Below, piece after piece: positions 45,525 to 55,301 of a DNA stretch of 64,000 nt. Position 1 is the first letter of the stretch. Each line of letters opens with the position of its first letter. Position numbers and translations under genes: made by a program. Below the pieces are notes generated by a model. It was not told the origin of the DNA. It searched no databases and saw nothing but the letters and a program-made list of their open reading frames with translations. Source of the DNA: Virgibacillus_F flavescens (GTDB lineage: Bacteria > Bacillota > Bacilli > Bacillales > Amphibacillaceae); contig NZ_CP192260.1 in assembly GCF_050574275.1 (NCBI RefSeq), positions 186,001 to 250,000 of the forward strand. The letters are read 5' to 3'.

Positions 45525-45566
45525 AAAACGAACGTTAAGTCAAAAAAATAACTTAACGTTCGTTTA
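45525..45566 (-). promoter_or_regulatory. Inverted PurBox pair and guaA terminator
   Basis: CGAAC (45529-45533) and GTTCG (45558-45562) face each other across exactly 24 nt, the spacing seen at purE. The whole unit, ACGAACGTTAAGT/ACTTAACGTTCGT, is also a 13-bp or longer hairpin followed by TTTTC on the minus strand, 10 nt after the guaA stop. It may serve as PurR operator for pbuG and as terminator for guaA. Confidence 0.65.
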
Positions 45567-45572
45567 ATTGGA

Positions 45573-47108
45573 TTATTCCCACTCTATAGTAGCTGGCGGC
45601 TTACTGGTTACGTCATAAACAACGCGATTAATGTGAGCCACTTCATTTACAATTCTATTTGAAATTTTTTCCATGACATCCCATGGTATTCGGGCCCAAT
45701 CTGAAGTCATACCGTCAATCGATGTTACTGCTCGTATACCAATTGTATAATCGTAAGTTCGTGCATCACCCATTACACCGACACTGCGAATGTCAGGTAA
45801 TACGGTGAAATATTGCCAGATTTCACGGTCTAGCCCTTCTTCTTTAATAACAGCATGTAAAACTGCGTCTGATTCTCTAACCACTTCCAGTTTTGCTGGT
45901 GTTACTTCTCCAAGGACACGGATAGCTAGTCCTGGACCTGGGAATGGCTGACGCCAAACAACTAATTCTGGTAATCCTAGCTGCAGTCCCAGTTCACGCA
46001 CTTCATCTTTAAATAACGTATTCAGTGGTTCAATCAGCTCAAATTGCATATTTTCAGGCAAACCACCAACGTTGTGATGGGACTTTATGGTTTGTGCAGT
46101 ATCTGTACCACTTTCAATAATATCTGTATACAATGTACCTTGAGCTAGGAAATCCATGTTTTCTAATTTCCCTGCTTCATCATCGAACACGTAAATAAAT
46201 TCGTTACCGATTATTTTGCGTTTCATTTCTGGATCACTTACATTTTTAAGCTTGGATAAAAATCGTTCTTGTGCATCAACTTTGATAATATTCATATTAA
46301 AATCATCTTTAAACACTTTCATTACATCGTCAGCTTCGTTTTTACGAAGCAGGCCATGGTCAACAAATATACATGTCAGCTGATCGCCGATTGCTTTGTG
46401 GATTAGTGCTGCAACTACAGAGGAATCCACCCCGCCACTTAACGCACAAAGTACGTTGCGATCTCCAACTTTTTCTTTAATTGCCGCAACTTCCATATCA
46501 ATGAAATTCTCAATTGTCCATTCACCATCACAGTGACATACATCAAAGACGAATTGCTTCAATAGATGATTTCCATACTCAGAGTGACGTACCTCTGGAT
46601 GAAATTGTACACCATATAGCTTTTTATCTGGCATGCTCATAGCAGCGATTGGAGTTGAAGGGCTTGTCGCATCTATTTGAAATCCTTCTGGAACATCTAA
46701 CACTTTATCCCCATGACTCATCCAGACGCTTTGCTTAGCTGGCGAATCTTTAAACAACACTGGATCATTATTCAGTTCAATCATCGCTTTACCATACTCA
46801 CGATTTTTAGCTTTTGTAACATTTCCACCGAAATGTAATGTCATTAACTGCATACCGTAACAAATTCCCATTATCGGAATGTCTAAATCGAAAATTTCTT
46901 TGTCGCAGCGGAAACTGTTTTCGTCATAAACACTATGTGGACCACCTGAAAGAATAATTCCTTTTGGGTTCATGGTTTTAATTTCTTGTGCAGTTAGTTT
47001 GTGCGAGTGCAATTCACTATAAACACCAAACTCACGTATGCGTCTCGTGATCAGCTGATTATATTGACTGCCAAAGTCCAGTACCAGAATCATTTCGTTC
47101 GTTTCCAT
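45573..47108 (-). CDS. guaA: GMP synthase (glutamine-hydrolysing)
   Basis: The 511-aa enzyme converts XMP to GMP. The N-terminal class I amidotransferase has MGICYGMQLM and GVQFHPEV. The central ATP pyrophosphatase has the PP-loop CALSGGVDSSVVAAL, and a C-terminal dimerisation domain contains PFPGPGLAIR. AAGGAGCG precedes the ATG. Controlled by its own guanine riboswitch. Confidence 0.96.
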   Translation of the reverse strand: METNEMILVLDFGSQYNQLITRRIREFGVYSELHSHKLTAQEIKTMNPKGIILSGGPHSVYDENSFRCDKEIFDLDIPIMGICYGMQLMTLHFGGNVTKAKNREYGKAMIELNNDPVLFKDSPAKQSVWMSHGDKVLDVPEGFQIDATSPSTPIAAMSMPDKKLYGVQFHPEVRHSEYGNHLLKQFVFDVCHCDGEWTIENFIDMEVAAIKEKVGDRNVLCALSGGVDSSVVAALIHKAIGDQLTCIFVDHGLLRKNEADDVMKVFKDDFNMNIIKVDAQERFLSKLKNVSDPEMKRKIIGNEFIYVFDDEAGKLENMDFLAQGTLYTDIIESGTDTAQTIKSHHNVGGLPENMQFELIEPLNTLFKDEVRELGLQLGLPELVVWRQPFPGPGLAIRVLGEVTPAKLEVVRESDAVLHAVIKEEGLDREIWQYFTVLPDIRSVGVMGDARTYDYTIGIRAVTSIDGMTSDWARIPWDVMEKISNRIVNEVAHINRVVYDVTSKPPATIEWE

Positions 47109-47180
47109 GTCATCGCTCCTTATTAATTAGTAGAAAGAATCTTCATTCACTCTAACTTTTTATACTTTATTTATGTATTT

Positions 47181-47240
47181 GAAAACTTGGCTTATCGCCA
47201 AGACTCAATGGCGAAAACCTTAGTTGCACTTATGCAGTAA
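47181..47240. repeat. Hairpin repeat, copy 2
   Basis: AAAACTTGGCTTATCGCCAA, then a loop and GGCGAAAACC, with the tail CTTAGTTGCACTTATGC. It is nearly identical to 7091-7147. Here it sits in the guaA leader between the riboswitch terminator and the start codon, next to a second hairpin (GCAGATAAGAAAG/CTTTCTTACTGC). Confidence 0.7.
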
Positions 47241-47266
47241 GAAAGGATTTTTACTTTCTTATCTGC

Positions 47267-47450
47267 AAAAAACCTGAACTTCTACCTTATCGCGCAATAT
47301 CTATTAAGTAAATTACTTTATAGTATTGCGATAAAGGCAGAAATCCAGGCATACCAAACGTACCTTTTATGAGATTTCGCCTTCATAGTCAGTGCATTTA
47401 CGGTGCACTGGTAGATACTTTCAGGACCATATTACCCGAGGATATATGAA
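47267..47450 (-). promoter_or_regulatory. Guanine riboswitch of guaA
   Basis: Aptamer at 47450-47382 (minus): P1 TTCAT/ATGAA, TAATATGG, AGTATCTACC, CCGTAAA and CACTGACTATGAA, with the guanine-specifying C. The core has AGTA where AGTT is usual. A long terminator stem (CCTGGATTTCTGCC.../...GGTAGAAGTTCAGG) with six T spans 47349-47267. Confidence 0.92.
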
Positions 47451-47517
47451 TGGCATTGCAGCTAGTTATTTTTTCTTCACTTTTCTTTGTCTATTCTACT
47501 CACACAATTATGCTCGG

Positions 47518-49701
47518 TCAAGACCTTACCCGTTTAATTAAATTTTTCCATAATTGGGTTAGATTGTCCATATCTCCAGTATTATTCCCATTTGTATATA
47601 GAATGCGTTCATAGGAATTAGTCAATCGCCTCATTGTTTGTGATTCAAAACGCATATCAATCCGTTTTGCGTACTCCCTTAATGTCTGGCCAGACTCCTT
47701 AGGCAAACCTCTTCTTGCCAAAATCTTTAGCAGAAAATGATAAGCTTCCTGATATGTCTTCTCATCTTTATTGGAGCTCAATCGCATTCCAATTAAATAA
47801 AACTGAATACGGTAGCGCATGAAGTAAATTAACCAGGCAAGCAGTACAATCGCAATCACACCAATTGCAATATACCAGCCGTTGATCTCCATGTTTTCAT
47901 TTTTACTTGCTGCTGGTTCAGTAGTATCTTTCTCTTCTTCAGGTTTTGGCTTTTCCTTTTCCTCTTGTACTGGTGGCGGAGTTTCGTTATCCTCCACGTC
48001 AACATCGACATCAACTTGAAAATCAGCTAAGTTCGAAAAGCCTTGAGTTGGCTCAAATGGCACCCAGCCCTTTCCAGGGAAGTATACCTCTACCCATGAA
48101 TGTGCATTAGCATTTCTCACTTCAAACACATCCGGTTCTTCACCGCTGCCTCGCACGACCTGTTCTCCACTTGTAAATCCTTTTACCCACCTTGCTGGTA
48201 TATCCAGTGTGCGAAGCAGTACTACCATAGACGTCGAGTAATTATCGCAGTACCCTACTTTTGATTCAAACAAAAATTGATCGACGTAATCCTGATCTTC
48301 TGCAGGCACTGGAACATTATTCGTATTATATACATAACCATTTCGACCAAAGTATGTCTCTATTGCTGCCGCCTTATCGTACCGATTTCCAGCCTCAACA
48401 GTAATCTCTTGTGCCAATTCACCAATCCGTGCAGGTAAATTTTCCGGTAGTTGTGTGTATACTTCATTAATCATTTCTGGATCTGTGGCGCTTGCATTCC
48501 GCAGCGAATTAATTTCAAATGAAGGATTATCATATTTCATCGAATATGTTTTTGACAAAAAATTAGTATCACTATTCTCATCAGGAACAAGCTCTTCCGA
48601 AAGCTGGTCGAGCAGCAGTGTTACATCCGTGCCAGTATTTAATTGGTTGATTCCATATGGGTAAATAACTTTTGGAATCTGTACATTACCAGTAAATTCA
48701 AGCTTCGCGGATAATTCTTCCGTCTCTACGCTATCATTAAACGTCTCAAGGGAAATGTTTCCCGGATCCTGTTCGACGTATTGTGGCTCTGTTGAGTTAA
48801 TCCATCCTTTACCAGTGTATACATCCTTGGTTTCAATCCGCCAGTAGTGCTCTTCTGTAGCAGTTGCATAGAATACTGGTGTTTGATCCTGAATAAACGA
48901 CCCACCAAGTTGTGTATCATTTTCTCCATATCCAACTTTCTGAAATCCGGTTCCACCATCCTCATTACCCGCACCCTCAGCAGTACTTTTAATAAACGGA
49001 ACAGGGTCTGGCCATTGCGGTTCAAGCTTTGGTGCAGCATATCCAATCAAAGTTGAAAGAAGTACAACACTTATCAATGGGAAGACCCACACTGCAGCTT
49101 TTTTCATCCATAGAAAACGAATTGACTCCTGGTCCATTTCCCTTAAAAAGTTTGCAATACCTAAAGCAACAAAGGCAATAATAAATATCCGAATAATAGC
49201 CGTATCTGCATTAAAAACTGTAAAGGTGTCGAGTACAGCAATATATACGAAAGTTAACATCACAAATAAAAATATTCGATTCATTGCAACAAACCAGTAA
49301 TAGATCAAATAACTCATCAGCCAAATCAGCAGAAGAAATAATAAACTGCGAAACATTGGTGATAAGTTATACCAGTCCTGACTTACTAATGCAGTAAGAT
49401 TCGTTGAAACCTCAACGATCAAATGGTAAAACCATTCTTTACTGAATAAGAATTCTTCAAAATATAACTCGTTTATCGCATAAAGTAATCCTGCTCCTTT
49501 TATTAAAAAAGATGCCCACCATTTGATCTGCATTAAGGTTATAAAAAAACAGAAGACAGCATATAAGATAAAAACTATCAGATTACTTGTATCCGTAATA
49601 TCTTTTACTGGATATAACCATTCTAGAAACAAAATTAAACCAGCAACGTACATAATCACATTATAAATAAATGGCCGCTGATTTTCTGATGCACTAATCA
49701 T
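47518..49701 (-). CDS. Transglutaminase-like membrane protein (TgpA/YebA type)
   Basis: The 727-aa protein has an N-terminal block of about five to six membrane helices (residues 10-225), an extracellular transglutaminase-core domain, a Pro/Glu/Lys-rich linker (about 575-610), one more helix and a C-terminal DUF4129-like tail. Core motifs are the Cys in KVGYCDNYSTSM, the His in NANAHSWVEVYFPG, and WVPFEPTQGF, where many relatives have Asp. It forms an operon with DUF58 and MoxR genes and overlaps DUF58 by 4 nt. A role in envelope protein processing is likely; the substrate is unknown. Confidence 0.85.
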   Translation of the reverse strand: MISASENQRPFIYNVIMYVAGLILFLEWLYPVKDITDTSNLIVFILYAVFCFFITLMQIKWWASFLIKGAGLLYAINELYFEEFLFSKEWFYHLIVEVSTNLTALVSQDWYNLSPMFRSLLFLLLIWLMSYLIYYWFVAMNRIFLFVMLTFVYIAVLDTFTVFNADTAIIRIFIIAFVALGIANFLREMDQESIRFLWMKKAAVWVFPLISVVLLSTLIGYAAPKLEPQWPDPVPFIKSTAEGAGNEDGGTGFQKVGYGENDTQLGGSFIQDQTPVFYATATEEHYWRIETKDVYTGKGWINSTEPQYVEQDPGNISLETFNDSVETEELSAKLEFTGNVQIPKVIYPYGINQLNTGTDVTLLLDQLSEELVPDENSDTNFLSKTYSMKYDNPSFEINSLRNASATDPEMINEVYTQLPENLPARIGELAQEITVEAGNRYDKAAAIETYFGRNGYVYNTNNVPVPAEDQDYVDQFLFESKVGYCDNYSTSMVVLLRTLDIPARWVKGFTSGEQVVRGSGEEPDVFEVRNANAHSWVEVYFPGKGWVPFEPTQGFSNLADFQVDVDVDVEDNETPPPVQEEKEKPKPEEEKDTTEPAASKNENMEINGWYIAIGVIAIVLLAWLIYFMRYRIQFYLIGMRLSSNKDEKTYQEAYHFLLKILARRGLPKESGQTLREYAKRIDMRFESQTMRRLTNSYERILYTNGNNTGDMDNLTQLWKNLIKRVRS

Positions 49702-50966
49702 ATAACACGCACCTCAATCCTATTTTGAACAAGCTGCTTCTCAGTAATAATATTCATGACTATTCCTTCAAACTTCAGCTGCTGAATAATATGGTGCTGC
49801 TCGTCCGTAATTAACTTACTGGATTCGATAAAGCAAACTATTATCCGCTTGGAGCGTTGTTTCATTTGCTTTACTGCCTGTTTAAATTCTTCGTTCATCG
49901 TTGTCGTAACTATTACCACAATCACCCCGGAAGTTAACCGTTTTGCTTCTTCAACTAATGTTCCAGAAAAATCCCTTTCACCGCCTGGCTGCAGCTGCGT
50001 CAGATGCTGACGAATTAACTCTTTCTTAGCAGGATCATGATGCAGCGGGAAAAACACATTCTTTTCCCCAATAGAAAGAAACCCTATTTGCGAGGATTGT
50101 TTTCGAATGGTTTCCATTAGAGAAAGCGCCATTTCTATCGCTGCTTCGAACGCTAACACATTAAGATTGTGATGATGATAACCATCCAGAATCAGCATTG
50201 TATCCGTACTTTTTTCCTGTTCAAACTCTTTTGTCATAACCGTATTTTTTCTAGCAGTCTGTTTCCAATCAATCCAGGAAAATTTATCCCCAGGCATGTA
50301 TTCTCTAATACCTGACGCTATGTTTGTATTTTTCAATGATTGGTTTGGCGCAGAAATTGAGCCTTGTTCAAAACTATTTATTTTTTCAGTTATATGAACT
50401 TGATGTTCCTTTGGATACGCTATCAGATTGTCAAAAACTTTATAAACGTGTTCCTTCTTAATAAACCCAAATAAATCCGCTGTTTTGAAGCGGATAGCAA
50501 ATAGCTGATGTTCGCCCCGCGGTATTTCTGCTATCTGATAGGATAATCGCACTTTCTTTTTAAAGCCAATAAATACTACCTTTTTTATCTTTCGTACGAC
50601 CTGTAATTTTGACGGGTCCTCCATATGCTGATATTTGTCAGCACGGTTATCAACCTTGTTTAATGTCTCAGGAAATACTTCTTCACAGATGCAGTAATAT
50701 AACGGAAATGGAAAATTGCGTTTAATAATGATTTCAATTTGAACGCTGTCTCCAGCTCTTACTACATGATGGGATAATTTTCTTGTGACGTATAATCCTT
50801 TAATCGGATACAGGAGCATTCCGAATAAGTAGAGGAAAATAGGGAGAAAGCTGTAAAATAAAAACCAGCTTACAAACCCTCCCTGAAACATTGCATAGGA
50901 GAATAACGCAAGAAATAAAAACACGATAAAGACAAGTTTACCAATGAATTGAACCGTATCCCTCAT
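49698..50966 (-). CDS. DUF58 protein (YeaD type)
   Basis: The 422-aa protein has two N-terminal membrane helices (about 8-55), a beta-rich middle and the DUF58 signature GIREYMPGDKFSWIDWKQTA (near 213) in front of a von Willebrand A-like region (TMLILDGYHHH). It usually works with MoxR ATPases as an adaptor in assembly or maturation. Its end overlaps the transglutaminase gene, and its start overlaps the moxR stop by one base. Confidence 0.87.
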   Translation of the reverse strand: MRDTVQFIGKLVFIVFLFLALFSYAMFQGGFVSWFLFYSFLPIFLYLFGMLLYPIKGLYVTRKLSHHVVRAGDSVQIEIIIKRNFPFPLYYCICEEVFPETLNKVDNRADKYQHMEDPSKLQVVRKIKKVVFIGFKKKVRLSYQIAEIPRGEHQLFAIRFKTADLFGFIKKEHVYKVFDNLIAYPKEHQVHITEKINSFEQGSISAPNQSLKNTNIASGIREYMPGDKFSWIDWKQTARKNTVMTKEFEQEKSTDTMLILDGYHHHNLNVLAFEAAIEMALSLMETIRKQSSQIGFLSIGEKNVFFPLHHDPAKKELIRQHLTQLQPGGERDFSGTLVEEAKRLTSGVIVVIVTTTMNEEFKQAVKQMKQRSKRIIVCFIESSKLITDEQHHIIQQLKFEGIVMNIITEKQLVQNRIEVRVI

Positions 50967-51928
50967 TAATTAAATTCCTTTCGAATAGGAATATAGGTAT
51001 TTTCCACGATTGCTGCGATTACTTCTTCACTTGTCATCCCTTCATATTTTCCTTCAGAAGTTAAAATCACGCGATGAGAAAGCACAAATGGCGCCAGATA
51101 TTTCACGTCATCCGGAAGCACATAGTCCCTTCCATAAATATAAGCCAATGCTTTTGCAGCTCGCATTAAAGCTATTGATCCACGCGGGCTCACACCAAGG
51201 TATATTGATGGGTGTTTTCTTGTTGCAGTAACCAGATTAATTATATATTTCTGTACGTTTTTATCGATATATACTTCTTTTACCGCTTCCTGCACTTCGA
51301 CAAGTTCAGCGCGGCTCATTACAGCCGTAACATGTTCAATTGGATGGCTCATTGACGTACGCTCAAGCATTTCAAGCTCGTTATCGTAAGAAGGATATCC
51401 CATTTTCAGCTTTAATAAAAAACGGTCAAGCTGTGCTTCCGGCAATGGATATGTACCTTCATATTCAATTGGATTTTGGGTAGCCATTACGAAGAATGGG
51501 CTTGCCAGGCTTAGCGTATTCCCGTCAACTGTGACACTTTTTTCTTCCATTCCCTCTAATAGCGCCGATTGCGTTTTAGGTGACGTACGATTGATTTCAT
51601 CTGCGAGTACAATATTTCCGAGGATTGGACCCCCGCGAAATTCAAATTCAAGCTCTTTCGGATTGTAAATGGAGATTCCTGTTACATCTGAAGGTAATAG
51701 ATCCGGAGTAAACTGAATTCTTCTAAAATCACAATCTAGTGATTTTGCGATTGTACGAACTAGCATGGTTTTCCCAACTCCCGGAACGTCCTCCAGTAAC
51801 ACGTGACCTTGCGCGAGCAAAGCAACCAGACTCAATCTGGCCACGTCATCCTTACCAATCATAACTTTATTAATATTTGATAAAACATTTTTAATACTTT
51901 CATTGTATACCGCTGTATCTTGCTTCAT
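50966..51928 (-). CDS. MoxR-family AAA ATPase (YeaC type)
   Basis: The 320-aa AAA+ ATPase has Walker A EDVPGVGKTMLVRTIA (near 42), Walker B GNIVLADEINRTSPKTQSAL, sensor-1 ATQNPIEYEGTYPLPEAQLD and the C-terminal lid LGVSPRGSIALMRAAKALAY. Probably a chaperone for a complex formed with the DUF58 and transglutaminase partners. First gene of this three-gene operon. Confidence 0.92.
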   Translation of the reverse strand: MKQDTAVYNESIKNVLSNINKVMIGKDDVARLSLVALLAQGHVLLEDVPGVGKTMLVRTIAKSLDCDFRRIQFTPDLLPSDVTGISIYNPKELEFEFRGGPILGNIVLADEINRTSPKTQSALLEGMEEKSVTVDGNTLSLASPFFVMATQNPIEYEGTYPLPEAQLDRFLLKLKMGYPSYDNELEMLERTSMSHPIEHVTAVMSRAELVEVQEAVKEVYIDKNVQKYIINLVTATRKHPSIYLGVSPRGSIALMRAAKALAYIYGRDYVLPDDVKYLAPFVLSHRVILTSEGKYEGMTSEEVIAAIVENTYIPIRKEFN

Positions 51929-51978
51929 TATTTCATGCTCCTTCCATAAGACAACTAAATTCTTTGTTTTCTACTACA

Positions 51979-52007
51979 ACTATACTAAAAAAGACTCATG
52001 AAGTAAA
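51979..52007 (-). promoter_or_regulatory. Promoter of the moxR operon
   Basis: On the minus strand TTTACT (52007-52002), 17 nt, TATAGT (51984-51979). The rest of the 341-nt gap to the plus-strand DUF3231 gene holds an imperfect inverted repeat (CCCTTTCCTGCA/TGCAGGTGAAGGG, 52208-52244), and no gene. Confidence 0.5.
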
Positions 52008-52269
52008 AGCAGAATAATAGGAAATTTTTCATAAATCACATACATAACCAGATATGTTAGCAAGTATCTACAAAATTTTCCGAATTTAAACGGTGATAAA
52101 ACTATAAAATTTTTAACTGTTTGATAAATGCGCGCTAATAATTTTTACGAATAAGGACTTTTAGTATAAGAAAAATCTTTTTTGACAAACTAAAGAAAAA
52201 CAGTATTCCCTTTCCTGCACGAGAAACTCTATGCAGGTGAAGGGTCACTGCAAAGGAAGGTAACTAATT

Positions 52270-53280
52270 ATGGAAACAAATGAACATATGCACGTGGAAA
52301 TCACGTCATCAGAAATTTCCAGTTTGTGGTCTACATATCAACTAGATACCATGATGATTTGTGGAATAAAGTGCTTCCTGGTTAATATAGACGATCTACA
52401 AATCAAAGATTTACTTGAGTACATGCTGTCGCTAATTGAAGAACGCAAATATGAAGTGGCTGCCATTTTAACGGAAGAAAACTACACGGTGCCTCAAGGA
52501 TTTACGGAGGACGACGTTTATTTGGACACCCCTCGTCTGTTTACAGATAAGTTATATCTTGAGTTCATCCTAAATATCTCCAGTTTTTCACTTGCGTCTT
52601 TCAGTGCAGCCTTAGCCCTTGCTGACCGAAACGATATTATTGATTTTTACTCAAGATCGCTGACTGATACACAAGTTCTGCATAAAAGAACAAAAGAACT
52701 GGCAAAAGAAAAAGGTACTTATATTCGAGCGCCATATATTCCGAAACCACAGGAAGTGAAGTTTGTGCATGACAACAGTTTTTTAACAGGCTGGTTCGGA
52801 AAAAGACGCCCGTTACTCGGCACAGAGATTTCATTGCTCGTGTATAATACGAAACGTAATTCATTAGGGCAGGCACTTGTCACAGGATTCAGCCAGGTTG
52901 CCCAATCAAAAAAAATACGAGATTATTTTGAACGAGGTCGTGATATATCCGGGAAGCATGTGAATATATTTACAAAAATATTAAATGAAAATTATCTTTC
53001 CAATGGAACCGTGCTTTCAACACCCGAAGTAACAAATTCGAAGGAAGCTCCATTCTCAGATAAATTAATGTTGTTTATAATCACCATCCTCATCTCATCC
53101 GGTATAGGTCAATATGGCTTATCAATGGCCGGCAGTCCGAGACATGACCTTGGAGTAAAATACACTCGATTAATAGCAGAAATAGCTAGATTTTCTAATG
53201 ATGGCGCCAAATTAATGATTGAAAATGGCTGGCTGGAGCAGCCGCCGATTGCTGCTGACAGAAAGCAATTGGCGAAGTAG
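52270..53280 (+). CDS. DUF3231 family protein
   Basis: The 336-aa protein is made of two similar helical halves, as usual for DUF3231 (MHVEITSSEISSLWSTYQLD begins the first half; EVTNSKEAPFSDKLMLFI starts the end of the second). It contains YIPKPQEVKFVHDNSFLTGW at the junction. The family is frequent in spore formers. The molecular function is not established. GGAAGG lies upstream of the ATG. Confidence 0.82.
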   Translation: METNEHMHVEITSSEISSLWSTYQLDTMMICGIKCFLVNIDDLQIKDLLEYMLSLIEERKYEVAAILTEENYTVPQGFTEDDVYLDTPRLFTDKLYLEFILNISSFSLASFSAALALADRNDIIDFYSRSLTDTQVLHKRTKELAKEKGTYIRAPYIPKPQEVKFVHDNSFLTGWFGKRRPLLGTEISLLVYNTKRNSLGQALVTGFSQVAQSKKIRDYFERGRDISGKHVNIFTKILNENYLSNGTVLSTPEVTNSKEAPFSDKLMLFIITILISSGIGQYGLSMAGSPRHDLGVKYTRLIAEIARFSNDGAKLMIENGWLEQPPIAADRKQLAK

Positions 53281-53289
53281 AACAGCCTC

Positions 53290-53775
53290 ATGACAAACGT
53301 AAATGGTATCCGTTATGACAAATTAGAAAAACTGCTATGGAGTGTGGCATTACCCGGTTTTGGTCAATTACTGAACAAAAAATACGTAAAAGGTATTGTG
53401 TTAATTATTTTGGAATTTGTTGTAAACGTGATGGCAAATTTTAATCAAGTAATTATTTTAAGTTTTCATGGTGAAATACAAAAAGCTATTGAGCAAACAA
53501 ATTACCTGTGGGTGATGTTCTATCCATGTTTATACTTTTTTGCGATTTGGGATGCCTATAAGGATGGCGAAGGAGAAAATAAACCATTCGCATTTCTGCC
53601 TTTTGTATTCTCTGCTTATTTCGCAACAGTAGGAGTAGTCTACTCTCCAAATTTCACTATAATGGGCCAGTTAATAGGACCAATTTGGCTGCCTATCTTA
53701 TCAGTCCCTATCGGTATTGCAGCAGGTTTAGGTGTTAAATGGGTATTATTAAAAGTTTCCTCTTTTAAAAGCTGA
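53290..53775 (+). CDS. Small multi-pass membrane protein
   Basis: The 161-aa protein begins with an amphipathic segment ending in VALPGFGQLLNKKYVKGIVL, a motif seen in TM2-like small membrane proteins. Four hydrophobic segments follow (VLIILEFVVNVMANF, LWVMFYPCLYFFAIW, FVFSAYFATVGVVY, WLPILSVPIGIAAGLG). It starts 9 nt after the DUF3231 stop, so they probably form an operon. No function can be named. Confidence 0.65.
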   Translation: MTNVNGIRYDKLEKLLWSVALPGFGQLLNKKYVKGIVLIILEFVVNVMANFNQVIILSFHGEIQKAIEQTNYLWVMFYPCLYFFAIWDAYKDGEGENKPFAFLPFVFSAYFATVGVVYSPNFTIMGQLIGPIWLPILSVPIGIAAGLGVKWVLLKVSSFKS

Positions 53776-53862
53776 CCATGTATGTAAGACTCAAATATTT
53801 TTGAATCTTTTATGTTATTTCTCCGTATATCTTTATATAGCGATTTAAAGAGGAGGAATTCA

Positions 53863-54621
53863 ATGATTAAGAAATGGTTAGCTAGTGTGGGAATTGGCAG
53901 TGCTCAGGTTGACACGCAATTGGAAAGCGACTCCCTTATTGCTGGAGAAGAAGTTCTTGGAAAAGTAGTTATTCAGGGAGGAAGCGCTGAACAGGAAATA
54001 AATAAGATTAATCTATTTGTGATGACCCAGGCAATTCGTGAAGTTAACGATTCGAAAGTTTATCAAAAAGTTAAGCTGGATTCATTTACTGTAGGGAGTA
54101 CTTTTAAAATTAACAAGGATGAGAAAAAGGAAGTCGATTTTCGATTCAATTTACCTATTCACACCCCCCCTACTTTAGGAAAAACCAAGGTGTGGATTCA
54201 AACTGGCGTGGATGTGCCAAACGCTGTTGATCCAAGTGACAGAGATTACATTCAGGTAAAACCACATCGTAGCATGCATGTAATACTGGAGGCTCTTACA
54301 AGTGAACTTGGATTTCATATGCGAAAAGTCGATATGGAGTATTCCAAACGTTATAATTATGTTCAGGAGTTTGAATTTTCACCTGGTAACGACTTTAAAA
54401 GAGACCTTGATGAACTGGAAGTTATGTTCTTCTTAACGGAAGATCGCATTGAATTAATCCTTCAGGTTGACCGTCGCGCCAAAGGACTTGGCGGGTTATT
54501 TGCAGAAGCACTGGACATGGATGAAAACTTTGTAAAAATGACCTTCACGGAACAAGAAATCAATGAAGGCGCTGAATCGGTAGCAATCAAACTTCGGAAT
54601 AAAATTAAACAGTTCAGTTAA
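53863..54621 (+). CDS. spo0M: Sporulation-control protein Spo0M
   Basis: The 252-aa protein has the arrestin-like Spo0M domain: the N-terminal IGSAQVDTQLESDSLIAGEE, then KINKDEKKEVDFRFNLPIHT, and a C-terminal part with GLGGLFAEALDMDEN. ATG at 53863 has AGGAGG 7 nt upstream; the longer frame from 53812 is not needed. Spo0M affects sporulation and cell-cycle progress in B. subtilis. Confidence 0.9.
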   Translation: MIKKWLASVGIGSAQVDTQLESDSLIAGEEVLGKVVIQGGSAEQEINKINLFVMTQAIREVNDSKVYQKVKLDSFTVGSTFKINKDEKKEVDFRFNLPIHTPPTLGKTKVWIQTGVDVPNAVDPSDRDYIQVKPHRSMHVILEALTSELGFHMRKVDMEYSKRYNYVQEFEFSPGNDFKRDLDELEVMFFLTEDRIELILQVDRRAKGLGGLFAEALDMDENFVKMTFTEQEINEGAESVAIKLRNKIKQFS

Positions 54622-54639
54622 CTATATGTGATAGAAATA

Positions 54640-54770
54640 AAGAATATTATTTATAGCATAATCCGAGCGATCTTTATGATTCCGTTCGGATTATTTGCTT
54701 TAAAAAAATTCATAACATCGCTTCATCAAAATACTCCTCTTAGTGTCTGCGCTCAAATTATTTATTTTAG
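54640..54770 (+). repeat. Terminator-plus-tail repeat, copy 2
   Basis: AATCCGAGCG...CCGTTCGGATT hairpin followed by ATTTGCTTTAAAAAAATTC and a tail with TCAAAATACT and TCTGCGCT, matching 43446-43560. It lies directly 3' of spo0M. Confidence 0.6.
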
Positions 54771-54790
54771 TTTTGTCACAGTCTAATAAA

Positions 54791-54836
54791 AAATAGTGGG
54801 GAAAATCATCAACCGATGACTTTCCCCACTATTTTT
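54791..54836 (-). terminator. Terminator after the copper-binding gene (bidirectional)
   Basis: AAATAGTGGGGAAA/TTTCCCCACTATTT, a 14-bp stem with T-runs on both sides. Confidence 0.85.
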
Positions 54837-54868
54837 AGTATGTTTTTAATACCAAAAAGAAACTTCAG

Positions 54869-55195
54869 TTATGCGATACTTTTACATGCATCTGCACAAG
54901 CGAAACATGCATCTGCACATTTTTGACAATGCTCGTGATCATGCTTTTTACATTCGTTCCCACAAGCTTCGCACATTTTTGCACATACGTTGGCTAGCTC
55001 ACTTGCGAATGGGCTGTTTCTTACTAATGCCTGCTCCAGATATCCACACATATCTGCACATTCTCTATCCAAACGAATACATTCAGCCATCATTTTCACA
55101 TTATCTTCCTGAAGGCAAGCGTCAAAACAATGGTTACAGGTTTCCATACATTCATGTAAAGATTTAATTACAGACTGATACTGTTCATGGGACAT
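54869..55195 (-). CDS. Four-helix bundle copper-binding protein (DUF326/Csp-like)
   Basis: The 108-aa protein has 16 cysteines spaced along four predicted helices (HECMETCNHCFDAC, CIRLDRECADMC, VCAKMCEACGNEC, CQKCADACFACADAC) plus HDHEH. This is the pattern of cytosolic copper storage proteins. The ATG at 55195 follows AAAGGAGGAGC; the longer frame from 55261 is not favoured. There is no signal peptide. It is divergent from the DUF4396 gene, with a CsoR-like sequence between. Confidence 0.85.
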   Translation of the reverse strand: MSHEQYQSVIKSLHECMETCNHCFDACLQEDNVKMMAECIRLDRECADMCGYLEQALVRNSPFASELANVCAKMCEACGNECKKHDHEHCQKCADACFACADACKSIA

Positions 55196-55301
55196 AATAA
55201 TTGCTCCTCCTTTAGATTTAGTTACATAAATATGATTCCCCGGAAAGGTATAATTAAACATAATTTTCCAAATACATTCGCAGCTATTTTACGTTTAAGT
55301 A

